Positions 1 through 6,874 of a stretch of 9,219 nt of DNA are shown piece after piece. Below the pieces are notes generated by a model. It ran no database searches, was not told where the DNA came from, and saw nothing but the letters and a program-made list of their open reading frames with translations. A program made the position numbers and the translations under genes. Source of the stretch: Acidimicrobiia bacterium (GTDB lineage: Bacteria; Actinomycetota; Acidimicrobiia; IMCC26256; JAENVU01); contig JANYLF010000080.1 of the NCBI GenBank assembly GCA_025357995.1, positions 1 to 9,219 of the forward strand, given 5' to 3'. Numbering within the stretch: the stretch's first letter is position 1; every line of letters starts with the position of its first letter.

Positions 1-929
1 AGCGTCGCACCCCGCGCGCCCGGTGGCGACGCGAGCGCGAGCGCGTCGAGCGCCGCGTGATCCGCGCCGAGCAACCGTCCGATCGCATCGGTCACCTTCG
101 TGGCGTTCAAGGTGCACACGAGCGGCAGGAACCGACCCGTCGCGTCGGCGAACCCCGCGACCGCGCCCGAGGCGTCGTGCGTGGGTGCGTCGCTCATCGC
201 GAACACGGTGCCCGATGTGCCGAACGAGAACACCACGTCACCCGGGCGCTGGCCGAGCCCCAGCGCGGCCGCCATGTTGTCGCCGGTCCCAAGCGCGGCC
301 GATGCGTCGACCACCGGTGGCACCGCGGCGAGCCAATCGGTTTCGCGGTCGACGATCTCCAGGAGATCGAACCGGTACTCGCCCGCGCCGGGTGACCAAT
401 ATCCCGTACCCGATACGTCACCGCGGTCGGTCTGGTATTCACCGGTCGACTGCCACACCAGCCAGTCGTGCGGAAGCATCACCCGTTCAATCCGCTCGAA
501 GACCTTGGGCTCGGTGCGGTGCAACCACGAGAGCTTCGTGATCGTAAAGGCCGCGACCGGAACCGATCCGCACGCGGTGGCCCACCCGGCTGCGCCGTCG
601 TCCAGCTGCTTGCGCAACCAACCCGCGTCGGCTGCCGACTCCGTGTCGTTCCACAACTTCGCGGCGCGCAACGGATTCCCCGCGGCGTCGGTGACCACCA
701 GACCGTGCTGTTGCGCGGCGATCGAAACCTCCGCGACGTCGTCAAAACCGCCGGCCGCGTCACGCGCCGTGACAAACGCACGCCACCACTCACGCGGATC
801 TTGCTCGGAACACGGTGGCGCGGTCTGCGGATGCGCGGCCCGACCGGACCGCATCACCGCGCCGGTGTCGCCGTCGCGGATCTCGACCTTGGTGGACTGC
901 GTCGACGAATCGACCCCCGCCACAAGCAT
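1..929 (-). CDS. xylB: Xylulokinase (FGGY family), C-terminus cut off by window edge
   Basis: Phosphorylates D-xylulose with ATP to D-xylulose 5-phosphate, the second step of isomerase-type xylose catabolism, in the cytoplasm. The 309 visible residues hold the N-terminal FGGY kinase domain and the start of the C-terminal one. The N-terminus LVAGVDSSTQSTK (2-14) is the first phosphate-binding strand-loop. QQHGL (73-77) and WND (93-95) are xylulokinase-type substrate-side motifs. GTGDN (214-218) places the likely catalytic base at Asp217, and FGTSG (236-240) is the second ATP-phosphate loop. Family members are usually about 480-500 residues, so roughly a third is missing beyond position 1. The ATG at 929 lies 5 nt after the xylA stop with no obvious Shine-Dalgarno, so translation is probably coupled to xylA. 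Neighbour and motifs agree; another FGGY sugar kinase is unlikely. Confidence 0.95.
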   Translation of the reverse strand, partial: MLVAGVDSSTQSTKVEIRDGDTGAVMRSGRAAHPQTAPPCSEQDPREWWRAFVTARDAAGGFDDVAEVSIAAQQHGLVVTDAAGNPLRAAKLWNDTESAADAGWLRKQLDDGAAGWATACGSVPVAAFTITKLSWLHRTEPKVFERIERVMLPHDWLVWQSTGEYQTDRGDVSGTGYWSPGAGEYRFDLLEIVDRETDWLAAVPPVVDASAALGTGDNMAAALGLGQRPGDVVFSFGTSGTVFAMSDAPTHDASGAVAGFADATGRFLPLVCTLNATKVTDAIGRLLGADHAALDALALASPPGARGAT

Positions 930-934
930 GCGCG

Positions 935-2098
935 CTACCGAACGCCGAAAAGCAGTTCGGTCACGAGTTGGTCGAGCCGTTCGTGGCCGTAGCCGTACGA
1001 CGCGAGCTCGTCGACGTCGAACGTTTCTTTGCGGAGCGTCGCGAAACGCGTCTCCGCGGGCTCCGGCAACGTGGGGATGCCGAGTTGATCGACCTTGGCG
1101 ACGGCCAACGCGTCCTGGATCTCCGAATCTTCCGCGAAGCGCTCCGCCTTCTCCTTGAGGATGAGATAGGTCCGCATACAGCCGCGAACGAAATCCCACA
1201 CGCCGGCAATGTCGTCGGTCCGGTAGGCGTGCGCGTCGAAATGGCGCATGCCGAGCCATTCGGCTTCCTCGAGCAGCTTCACGAGGTAGAACGCGTCCTT
1301 CTGCCCTTCGGCGCCGAAGCGGAAGTCCTGGTCGTACTTGCCCGGCACCTGACCGTTGAGGTCGATGTGGAAGAGCTTGTCGGCCCAGAGGGCTTGGGCG
1401 ACCGCGTGGTGAAACGACAGACCACTCATCGTCTCGTGCGCGAACTCCGGGTTCACACCGACCATCTCGGGATACTCGAGTTCGCGAATGAACGCGAGGG
1501 CATGGCCGACGGTAGGGAGCAGAAGATTGCCGCGCGGCTCATTCGGCTTCGGCTCGATCGCGAGCTCCATCGCGTAACCCTGCTCGGTGATGTACGCGCA
1601 ACACGCGTTGATCGCCTCCGCGTAGCAATCGAGCGCGGCGGGAATGTCTTTCGCGGCGTCACACTCCACGCCCTCGCGACCACCCCACATCACGTACACG
1701 GAAGCACCCAGCTCCGCACCAAGGTCGATCGCGTCGATGGTCTTGCGCAACGCGTACCGCCGCACCTTCGGATCGTTGGCCGTGAACGCGCCGTCCTTGA
1801 AGATCGGCTGCGAGAACAGGTTGGTCGTGGCCATCGGCGCGCGCATTCCCGTCTCTTCGAGCGCGCGTTGAAACCGCGCGACGATCTGATCGCGCTCCGC
1901 GATCGACGCTCCGGGCGGCACGAGATCGTCGTCATGAAAGTTGACGCCGTACGCGCCGAGGTCCGACAGGCGATGGACTGCCTCCACGGGGTCGATCGGC
2001 GGCCGCGTCTCATGGCCGAACGGGTCCCGGCCGCGGTTGCCGACAGTCCAGAGCCCAAAAGTGAAGAGATCCTCGGGCGTGGGCGTGTAGTCAGACAT
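935..2098 (-). CDS. xylA: Xylose isomerase, class I (short, actinobacterial type)
   Basis: Cytoplasmic metal-dependent aldose-ketose isomerase converting D-xylose to D-xylulose (D-glucose to D-fructose as a side reaction). The 387 residues match the roughly 388 of Streptomyces-type enzymes. Visible active-site residues, all offset by one from Streptomyces numbering: His55 and Asp58 in FHDDD, Trp17, Phe95, Trp138, Lys184 in EPKPNEPRG, and metal ligands Glu182, Glu218, His221, Asp246, Asp256, Asp258 and Asp288. Phe27, which in the family reaches the neighbouring subunit's active site, is present. Oddities: the usual WQGRDPFG after the first Trp reads NRGRDPFG (21-28), and the usual FDYKP/FDFKP stretch reads FDAHAYRT (287-294) after a shortened loop. 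The ATG at 2098 was chosen over one nine codons upstream because AGGAG sits 6 nt before it and the N-terminus MSDYTPTPEDLFTFGLW aligns with the family start. First gene of the operon with xylB. Confidence 0.98.
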   Translation of the reverse strand: MSDYTPTPEDLFTFGLWTVGNRGRDPFGHETRPPIDPVEAVHRLSDLGAYGVNFHDDDLVPPGASIAERDQIVARFQRALEETGMRAPMATTNLFSQPIFKDGAFTANDPKVRRYALRKTIDAIDLGAELGASVYVMWGGREGVECDAAKDIPAALDCYAEAINACCAYITEQGYAMELAIEPKPNEPRGNLLLPTVGHALAFIRELEYPEMVGVNPEFAHETMSGLSFHHAVAQALWADKLFHIDLNGQVPGKYDQDFRFGAEGQKDAFYLVKLLEEAEWLGMRHFDAHAYRTDDIAGVWDFVRGCMRTYLILKEKAERFAEDSEIQDALAVAKVDQLGIPTLPEPAETRFATLRKETFDVDELASYGYGHERLDQLVTELLFGVR

Positions 2099-2104
2099 CC
2101 AGTG

Positions 2105-2109
2105 CTCCT
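2105..2109 (-). promoter_or_regulatory. Ribosome binding site of xylA
   Basis: AGGAG on the minus strand, 6 nt before the ATG at 2098. It decides between this start and the in-frame ATG nine codons upstream, which would place this site inside the coding region. Confidence 0.7.
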
Positions 2110-2144
2110 GATCCGGCCACGTCATCGTCGACGCCGCGACGCCG

Positions 2145-2150
2145 AGCGTA
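2145..2150 (-). promoter_or_regulatory. Candidate -10 element for the xylAB operon
   Basis: TACGCT on the minus strand fits the actinobacterial TANNNT -10 pattern. A start about 7 nt downstream, near 2138, would give a leader of roughly 40 nt that contains the xylA ribosome binding site. I found no convincing -35 at 17-19 nt upstream, so this is only a candidate. Confidence 0.25.
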
Positions 2151-2204
2151 CGCGGCCATGACTCGCCGTTCATTGTCCGGATCCCACGAAGCCCCAAGGA
2201 ATCC

Positions 2205-2219
2205 GCCCGACGACCGGGC
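2205..2219. repeat. Short inverted repeat in the divergent xylA/hydrolase spacer
   Basis: GCCCG and CGGGC arms flank a 5-nt centre (ACGAC). It lies 5 nt upstream of the proposed -35 of the plus-strand hydrolase promoter and between two divergent genes, where an operator would be expected. Arms of five bases are easily met by chance in DNA this GC-rich, and no regulator gene is visible nearby. Confidence 0.2.
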
Positions 2220-2224
2220 ACGTC

Positions 2225-2254
2225 TTGTGGCCGGCGCTGGGAAGGGTGCAGGCT
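2225..2254 (+). promoter_or_regulatory. Candidate leaderless promoter of the serine hydrolase
   Basis: TTGTGG (2225-2230), an 18-nt spacer and CAGGCT (2249-2254) are followed after 6 nt by the ATG at 2261. That spacing would put the transcription start at or next to the start codon. The -10 is degenerate (CA instead of TA). The only purine-rich block, GGGAAGGG at 2240-2247 or so, is too far from the ATG for a normal Shine-Dalgarno; the short AGG at 2250-2252 is the alternative weak site. Confidence 0.35.
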
Positions 2255-2260
2255 GGCGCG

Positions 2261-3349
2261 ATGTCGACTGAGATTGATGCCCTGCTCGCCCGTGCCCAGC
2301 GCGAGATCGACAGCGGTCTCCTGCCGAGCTGCCAGCTCGCGATCGCGCGCAACGGCGAGATCGAGGTCTTCGAAGCGTTCGGCGACGCCACCACCGACGA
2401 GCGCTACATCGTCTTCTCGGCGACGAAGGCATTCGTCGCGTCGCTCGTGTGGGTCTTGATAGGGGAAGGCGCGATCGACGTGTCGAATCGGGTCGTCGAC
2501 TACATCCCCGAGTTCGCACCCAACGGCAAGGACGCGATCACCGTCGAGCAGGTCATGCTCCACACGTCCGGATTTCCGCACGCGCCGCTCGGTCTCCCGG
2601 CAATGCTCACGCGCGCAGGACGCGTCGAGCGGATGGCGCAATGGCGGCTCAACTGGGAGCCCGACTCCACCTACGAGTACCACCCCGAGTCCGCGCACTG
2701 GGTGTTGGTGGAGATCATCGACCGAGTGACGGGCGGCGACTACCGCGACCTCCTGTACGAGCGCATCACTCGCCCGGCGGGTATCCGCGATCGCATACTG
2801 GGGACCACGATGCCGGTCGCACCCGTGGCCCAAGTCGGCGAAGTGGCGACGCCGGACGAGCTCGAGGCCGCACTCGGAATACGTGAGCTGCCGATGTCGA
2901 CAGTCACTCCCGAGGGGTTGATCGCGCTGAGCCAAGACGACGCGCGACCCATCGGACATCCCGGCGGCGGCGGAATCATGACCGCGGCCGACCTCGTCAC
3001 CTTTTACCAAGCGCTCCTGCGCAACGACGCCGGCATCTGGAAGCCTGACGTGCTCGCCGACGCCATCGGCCACGTGCGCAACACCAAGCCGGAGCGTTGG
3101 ACCGGCGTCACCGCGAACCGCGGCCTCGGCGTGGTCATCGCCGGTGACGACGGCAAAGCCAATCTGCGCGGCTTCGGCCACACGCAGTCGCCGGCCACCT
3201 TCGGCCACAACGGCGCGGGCGGCCAGATCGCATGGGCCGATCCCGAGTCCGGCATCTCGTTCGCGTACCTCACGAACGGGCTCGACGATCACATCCTTCG
3301 CCAGGGCCGCCGCGGCATCGGGCTGTCGAGCCGGGCCGCGATCTGCTGA
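2261..3349 (+). CDS. Serine hydrolase of the beta-lactamase / class C fold family
   Basis: A 362-residue cytoplasmic protein of the beta-lactamase-related family (Pfam Beta-lactamase; EstB-like family VIII esterases and penicillin-binding-protein-like hydrolases). It should act through an acyl-enzyme on a serine; the natural substrate cannot be told. SATK (53-56) is the SxxK motif with nucleophile Ser53 and Lys56. The second motif is expected near YEYHPES (138-144), where Tyr140 is the likely catalytic tyrosine but the asparagine of a true YxN is missing. FGHNGAGG (314-321) is the third-motif equivalent (KTG/HxG). LHTSGFP (100-106) is a typical family stretch after the nucleophile. There is no signal peptide, which argues against a secreted beta-lactamase and for an esterase or amide hydrolase. 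The frame is open to a TTG at 2225, but the ATG at 2261 starts where homology-like sequence begins and has a promoter-like spacing. Transcribed divergently from xylA; nothing ties it to xylose metabolism. Confidence 0.92.
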   Translation: MSTEIDALLARAQREIDSGLLPSCQLAIARNGEIEVFEAFGDATTDERYIVFSATKAFVASLVWVLIGEGAIDVSNRVVDYIPEFAPNGKDAITVEQVMLHTSGFPHAPLGLPAMLTRAGRVERMAQWRLNWEPDSTYEYHPESAHWVLVEIIDRVTGGDYRDLLYERITRPAGIRDRILGTTMPVAPVAQVGEVATPDELEAALGIRELPMSTVTPEGLIALSQDDARPIGHPGGGGIMTAADLVTFYQALLRNDAGIWKPDVLADAIGHVRNTKPERWTGVTANRGLGVVIAGDDGKANLRGFGHTQSPATFGHNGAGGQIAWADPESGISFAYLTNGLDDHILRQGRRGIGLSSRAAIC

Positions 3350-3360
3350 CACCATGGAAC

Positions 3361-3389
3361 GGGGCGTGGCCCATCGCCCTGGTCGTTTT
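3361..3389 (+). terminator. Weak candidate rho-independent terminator
   Basis: GGGCG (3362-3366) can pair with CGCCC (3375-3379), extended by a G-T pair, around an 8-nt loop. A TTTT run follows at 3386-3389, six bases after the stem. The stem is short and the T-run short and displaced, so termination here is uncertain. It lies 12 nt after the serine hydrolase stop codon. Confidence 0.25.
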
Positions 3390-3436
3390 GTCCACCTCGA
3401 GCGATCTGTGCTGAAGTCTCACCACCCACTCTCACC

Positions 3437-3440
3437 AGGA
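3437..3440 (+). promoter_or_regulatory. Ribosome binding site of the secreted hydrolase
   Basis: AGGA ends 6 nt before the ATG at 3447. It fixes the start of a gene whose frame is open for another 300 bases upstream. A possible promoter further up (TTGTCC at 3388-3393, then TGAAGT at 3412-3417, 18 nt apart) is too weak to list separately. Confidence 0.55.
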
Positions 3441-3446
3441 CCCACT

Positions 3447-4418
3447 ATGCGCCGATCGATCAGCACGCTCCTCGTGGCCTTCGCCGCGGTCGCGGTGGCA
3501 CTCGCGCCGACCGCGGCATCGGGCGCACCGCGGCCCGCGCATCGTCATCCCGATACCGACACCACGTTCGCCGTCGGTCGCGTGTCGCTCACGGTCGTCG
3601 ACACGACGCGGCCGACGGATGCGAACAACAGCTATCCCGGCGCGCCCGATCGCACGATCCCCGTGATGGTGCTCTATCCCGCGAAGGGCACGCCCGACGG
3701 CACGGTCACCGACAACGCGTCGCCGAGTCGCAGTCACGGTCCCTATCCGCTGTTTGAGTTCTCACACGGCTTCACCGCCAACGGCCCCGCATACGAGCAG
3801 GCACTGCTCGCGCAGATCGCGGCGCACGGCTACGTGGTGGCAGCACCCACGTTCCCGCTCTCGTCGGGCGGCGCGCCCGGCGGGCCACGTCTCGTCGACT
3901 ACGTGAACCAGCCGGCCGACGTGAGCTTCGTCATCACGCAGATGTTGCGCACTTCGCAGGCAGCCGGGCCGCTTCACGAGATGATCGACCAGAACGAGAT
4001 CGGCGTCGGGGGTCATTCGCTCGGTGCGATCACCACCTTTGGCTTGACCGCGAACGAGTGCTGTATCGACCGGCGAGTCGATGCCGCCATTCCCATCTCG
4101 GGACTCGAGCTTCCGTTCGGCGCCTCTGCGTGGACCTACCCGAAGCTCCCGCGTCTCTACATCCATGGTGACCAAGACGGCACCGTTCCTTACGCAGGGA
4201 GTACCGACGCCTTCGCCAAGGCGCCGACACCGAAGTATCTGCTCACCTTGCTCGGTGCGCCGCACACCCCCTTCTTCGGCGCCTGGAAGACCCCGATCAT
4301 CGATACCGCCGTGGCGTTCCTCGACCGCTACCTGAAGCACGACCACCGCGCGCTCGACCGCATGACCGCGGCCGGCAACGTCGGCGGCGTCGCCACGCTC
4401 CAAGCGGCTCCGCACTAA
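3447..4418 (+). CDS. Secreted alpha/beta-hydrolase (lipase/esterase type)
   Basis: A 323-residue exported serine hydrolase, probably of the chlorophyllase/PAF-acetylhydrolase/dienelactone-hydrolase-like group; the ester substrate is unknown. The N-terminus is a signal peptide: MRRS, a hydrophobic stretch at about 7-20, and a likely cleavage after ASG or just beyond (25-27). FEFSHGF (103-109) carries the oxyanion-hole HG. GGHSLGA (188-194) gives nucleophile Ser191. HGDQDGTVP (240-248) supplies the acid, probably Asp244, and GAPH (270-273) the catalytic His273. The order Ser-Asp-His and the spacing are canonical. The only two cysteines are adjacent (205-206, NECCID), so the C-terminal disulfide of cutinase-like polyesterases is not present. 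The start at ATG 3447 is set by AGGA 6 nt upstream and by the signal peptide. It lies between the serine hydrolase (97-nt gap) and the CoA-transferase pair (60-nt gap) on the same strand but is likely its own unit. Confidence 0.92.
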   Translation: MRRSISTLLVAFAAVAVALAPTAASGAPRPAHRHPDTDTTFAVGRVSLTVVDTTRPTDANNSYPGAPDRTIPVMVLYPAKGTPDGTVTDNASPSRSHGPYPLFEFSHGFTANGPAYEQALLAQIAAHGYVVAAPTFPLSSGGAPGGPRLVDYVNQPADVSFVITQMLRTSQAAGPLHEMIDQNEIGVGGHSLGAITTFGLTANECCIDRRVDAAIPISGLELPFGASAWTYPKLPRLYIHGDQDGTVPYAGSTDAFAKAPTPKYLLTLLGAPHTPFFGAWKTPIIDTAVAFLDRYLKHDHRALDRMTAAGNVGGVATLQAAPH

Positions 4419-4441
4419 CTCCGACCCCGCGCCGCGCGTAC

Positions 4442-4471
4442 ATGACACGCACGCCAGGGATGCGCGAGGCT
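4442..4471 (+). promoter_or_regulatory. Candidate promoter of the CoA-transferase operon
   Basis: ATGACA (4442-4447, five of six with TTGACA), an 18-nt spacer and GAGGCT (4466-4471) are followed after 7 nt by the ATG at 4479. The block AGGCTGGCGCG (4467-4477) is identical to the one just before the serine hydrolase start at 2261. If used, this promoter would give an almost leaderless mRNA. The competing reading is that GAGG (4466-4469), 9 nt before the ATG, is a weak Shine-Dalgarno. Confidence 0.35.
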
Positions 4472-4478
4472 GGCGCGC

Positions 4479-5654
4479 ATGGGTGCTTTGGACGGAGTCA
4501 AGATCCTCGACTTGTCGTGGGGCATCGCCGGGCCGCTCGGCGTGATGCTGCTCGCCGAGCAGGGCGCCGATGTCATCAAGGTCGAACCGCCGGGCGGTGA
4601 TCCGTTCCGTGCGTACAGCGGGTACGCAGTGTGGAACCGCTCGCGCCGATCGGTGACCGTCGATCTGAAGTCGGCCGCGGGTCTCGAAGCGTTTCATCAA
4701 CTCGTCGATGACGCCGACGTGCTCGTGGAGACGTTCCGACCGGGAGTGACCGATCGGCTCGGCATCGGCTACGACGCGCTGCACGCGCGCAACCCGCGCC
4801 TCGTGTACCTCTCGTGCCCGGGTTACCCCGCAGGGCACCGACACGCACAACGGCCGGGATACGACGCGCTCATCCAGGCGAGTAGCGGTCAGCAATGGGA
4901 GCAGCCCGGCTGGCGAATGGGGCCGATCTTCCTGCACATGCCGATGCCCAGCATGGGCGCAGTGTTCCTCATCCCGAGCGGAATCCTCGCGGCGCTCATC
5001 GCCCGCGAAGACACCGGGCGCGGTCAACATGTGCGCACTTCGCTCTTCCAGGGCGCGTTGCTCTACACCACCCAGATCTGGCAACAGGTCGAGAAGGCCG
5101 GCGCACCGTTTCACGACCTCATGGGCAAGAGCTATCCGCCCGGGGTCCACCAACAGTTTCTGTTCGAATGCGCCAACAACGAGTGGGTGCACACGTCGGT
5201 GATGAGCGGGCTCACCCCCACGAAGAGTCAAGACGCGTTGCTCGGTCTCGACGACGCGCCCGAACCGTTCGCGTTCATGGCGCTCGCGCCCGAGGAGCGC
5301 GAGGCGTTCACCGCGCGCCGCCGCGCGGCGTACAAGACGCACGACCGCGCCACGCTCGTCGCCGACTTCCAAGCGCACAACCACGCGATCGAAGCCGTCA
5401 TCACGATGGAGGAAGCGTTGGGTTCGAGCGGAGCTCCGCATCCACAGCTCGTCGCGAACGGAATGGTGGCGACCGTCGAAGATCCCGAGCTCGGCACCAC
5501 CACCCAGATCGGAGTCCCGATCAACCTCCACGGAACGCCCGGTGCGATTCGAGGTCCGCAGCCGCTCCCCGGCCAACACAATCACGAGGTCTTCGCTGCG
5601 CTCGGCTATTCCGACGCCGAGATCACCGCGATCGCGGGAGGAGTCGGCGCATGA
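4479..5654 (+). CDS. CaiB/BaiF family III CoA-transferase, subunit lacking the catalytic Asp
   Basis: A 391-residue cytoplasmic protein of the family III CoA-transferases, which move CoA between carboxylic acids. Typical features are ILDLSWGIAGP (9-19), GADVIKVEPP (29-38), VDLKS (61-65), RPGYDALIQASSG (125-137), GILAALIAREDTGRGQHV (168-185) and a C-terminal PLPGQHNHEV (362-371). In this family the acyl-anhydride-forming aspartate lies ten residues before the G of GILAAL (Asp169 in formyl-CoA transferase). Here that position is Ser158 and no Asp occurs between 148 and 167, so the protein is probably not catalytic alone. Its stop codon overlaps the ATG of the next, related gene (ATGA), which suggests a co-folded heteromer. 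The middle domain (about 225-320) diverges from the usual pattern. Substrate unknown. It could alternatively be an enzyme using a different residue. Confidence 0.93.
   Translation: MGALDGVKILDLSWGIAGPLGVMLLAEQGADVIKVEPPGGDPFRAYSGYAVWNRSRRSVTVDLKSAAGLEAFHQLVDDADVLVETFRPGVTDRLGIGYDALHARNPRLVYLSCPGYPAGHRHAQRPGYDALIQASSGQQWEQPGWRMGPIFLHMPMPSMGAVFLIPSGILAALIAREDTGRGQHVRTSLFQGALLYTTQIWQQVEKAGAPFHDLMGKSYPPGVHQQFLFECANNEWVHTSVMSGLTPTKSQDALLGLDDAPEPFAFMALAPEEREAFTARRRAAYKTHDRATLVADFQAHNHAIEAVITMEEALGSSGAPHPQLVANGMVATVEDPELGTTTQIGVPINLHGTPGAIRGPQPLPGQHNHEVFAALGYSDAEITAIAGGVGA
5637..5643 (+). promoter_or_regulatory. Strong ribosome binding site of the second CoA-transferase gene
   Basis: GGAGGAG ends 7 nt before the ATG at 5651 and lies inside the end of the upstream gene. 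It is the best Shine-Dalgarno in the window and fixes a start in a frame that is open far upstream. Confidence 0.8.
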
Positions 5655-6856
5655 GCGCCTTGGCGGGAGTGGTGGTCGTCGACTTCGGTCAATACCTTGC
5701 CGGTCCGTTCGGTCCGATGATCATGGGTGATCTCGGCGCCGACGTGATCAAGGTCGAGCCGGTACACGGCGACGGGATGAGGCTGGCGGGCAAGCCGTTC
5801 TTCGGTTGTCAACGCGGCAAGCGCGACATCGCCGTGGATCTCAAGTCGCCCGCCGGACTCGAGATCGGGCTGGAACTCATCGCGCGTGCCGACATCGTGC
5901 ATCACAACATGACGGCGGGCGTCGCCAACAAGCTGGGCATCGGCTACGAGGACGCCAAGCGCGTCAACCCCGACGTCGTGTACTGCAATACCTGGGCGTA
6001 CGGACTCGAGGGTCCACTCGCGCGCTTCGGCGGCCTGGACCCGCTGTACCAAGCTTCGGCCGGACTCGAGTACGAAGCCGGCGCGACCCACACCGGCAAC
6101 GACCCGCTGTACTACCGATTCGGGATGTGCGACGCGGCCAACGCGATGTTGTCGGTCGTCGGTTCGCTGGCGGCGCTCTATCACCAGCGCGTCACGGGCG
6201 TCGGTCAGGAACTCTGGACGTCGTTGATGGACGGCGGCGCGGTGTACGCGTCCGACGCCCTCCTCGTGGCCGGCGAGACCGTCGAGCGGCCGCGCCTCGA
6301 CCAGGGCCTGCACGGCATCGACGCGTGCTATCGCCTCTACGAAACCCAAGACGGTTGGATCCAGATCGCGGCGGTGAAGGAATCGGAGTGGGTGGCGTTG
6401 TGTGGCGTACTCGGCGTCCCCGAACTCGCCGACGACGCGCGTTTCGCCGTCGCGTCGTTACGACGCGACAACCGTGACGAGCTCGAAGCGTTGCTCGAGC
6501 CGCGCTTTCATACCCGCACGAGCGTCTCGATCTCGTTCGCACTCGACGACGCCGGCGTGCCGAACGAAGTGCCAGTGGATACCCACGGCGGCGACCTCGT
6601 CCTGAACGACGCCGACAACGTCGCGCTCGGAATGGTCGCCGAATACGAGCACCCGATGATGGGCATGATGCGCCAGTTCGGCCAGCTCGTACAGTTCTCC
6701 GATACGCCGACCGAGGTAGGCGGCCCGCCGCCGCTCGTGGGCCAGCACACACGCGAGATCCTCGAATGGCTCGGCCATGATGTGGCCACCATCGACGCCC
6801 TGAAGGCCGACGGCGTGATCACCTGGCCCGGCGACGACTACCCCTGGGTTGTGTAG
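5651..6856 (+). CDS. CaiB/BaiF family III CoA-transferase, catalytic subunit
   Basis: A 401-residue cytoplasmic family III CoA-transferase, expected to exchange CoA between an acyl-CoA donor and a carboxylic acid acceptor through an enzyme-bound anhydride. Conserved stretches: VVDFGQYLAGPFGP (9-22), GADVIKVEP (29-37), VDLKSPAG (62-69), GGLDPLYQASAG (127-138), and GMCDAANAM (158-166) before GSLAALYHQRVTGVGQE (171-187). Asp161 stands exactly ten residues before the G of GSLAAL, where the nucleophilic aspartate is expected. The DDARF (261-265) and PPLVGQHTREIL (360-371) stretches are standard for the small and C-terminal domains. It starts inside the last codons of the preceding paralogue (ATGA overlap) behind a strong ribosome binding site, so the two should be made together. 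Precedent for two-gene members includes benzylsuccinate CoA-transferase (BbsEF) and succinyl-CoA:malate CoA-transferase (SmtAB), but nothing here points to those substrates. Confidence 0.95.
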   Translation: MSALAGVVVVDFGQYLAGPFGPMIMGDLGADVIKVEPVHGDGMRLAGKPFFGCQRGKRDIAVDLKSPAGLEIGLELIARADIVHHNMTAGVANKLGIGYEDAKRVNPDVVYCNTWAYGLEGPLARFGGLDPLYQASAGLEYEAGATHTGNDPLYYRFGMCDAANAMLSVVGSLAALYHQRVTGVGQELWTSLMDGGAVYASDALLVAGETVERPRLDQGLHGIDACYRLYETQDGWIQIAAVKESEWVALCGVLGVPELADDARFAVASLRRDNRDELEALLEPRFHTRTSVSISFALDDAGVPNEVPVDTHGGDLVLNDADNVALGMVAEYEHPMMGMMRQFGQLVQFSDTPTEVGGPPPLVGQHTREILEWLGHDVATIDALKADGVITWPGDDYPWVV

Positions 6857-6874
6857 CCCCGGCTTCGTGCAGGG

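Noticed and set aside
815..2161. Long open frame (448 codons) on the plus strand opposite xylA and xylB
   Set aside because: It is antisense to two unmistakable genes and has the Arg/Val/His/Asp-rich, domain-free make-up typical of GC-rich shadow frames.
2099..3355. N-terminal extension of the xylA frame to a protein of about 800 residues
   Set aside because: The frame stays open antisense to the serine hydrolase by chance. The xylA protein is complete from 2098 and has its ribosome binding site there.
3144..3446. Upstream extension of the secreted hydrolase frame
   Set aside because: It overlaps the serine hydrolase gene and would bury the signal peptide; AGGA and the signal peptide define the start at 3447.
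3762..5585. 607-codon open frame on the minus strand opposite the secreted hydrolase and first CoA-transferase
   Set aside because: Both plus-strand genes have full catalytic or family motifs. The minus frame shows none and is rich in Arg, Val and His.
4895..5650. Upstream extension of the second CoA-transferase frame by about 250 codons
   Set aside because: It is an Arg-rich shadow of the first CoA-transferase gene. The family N-terminus starts at 5651 behind a strong ribosome binding site.
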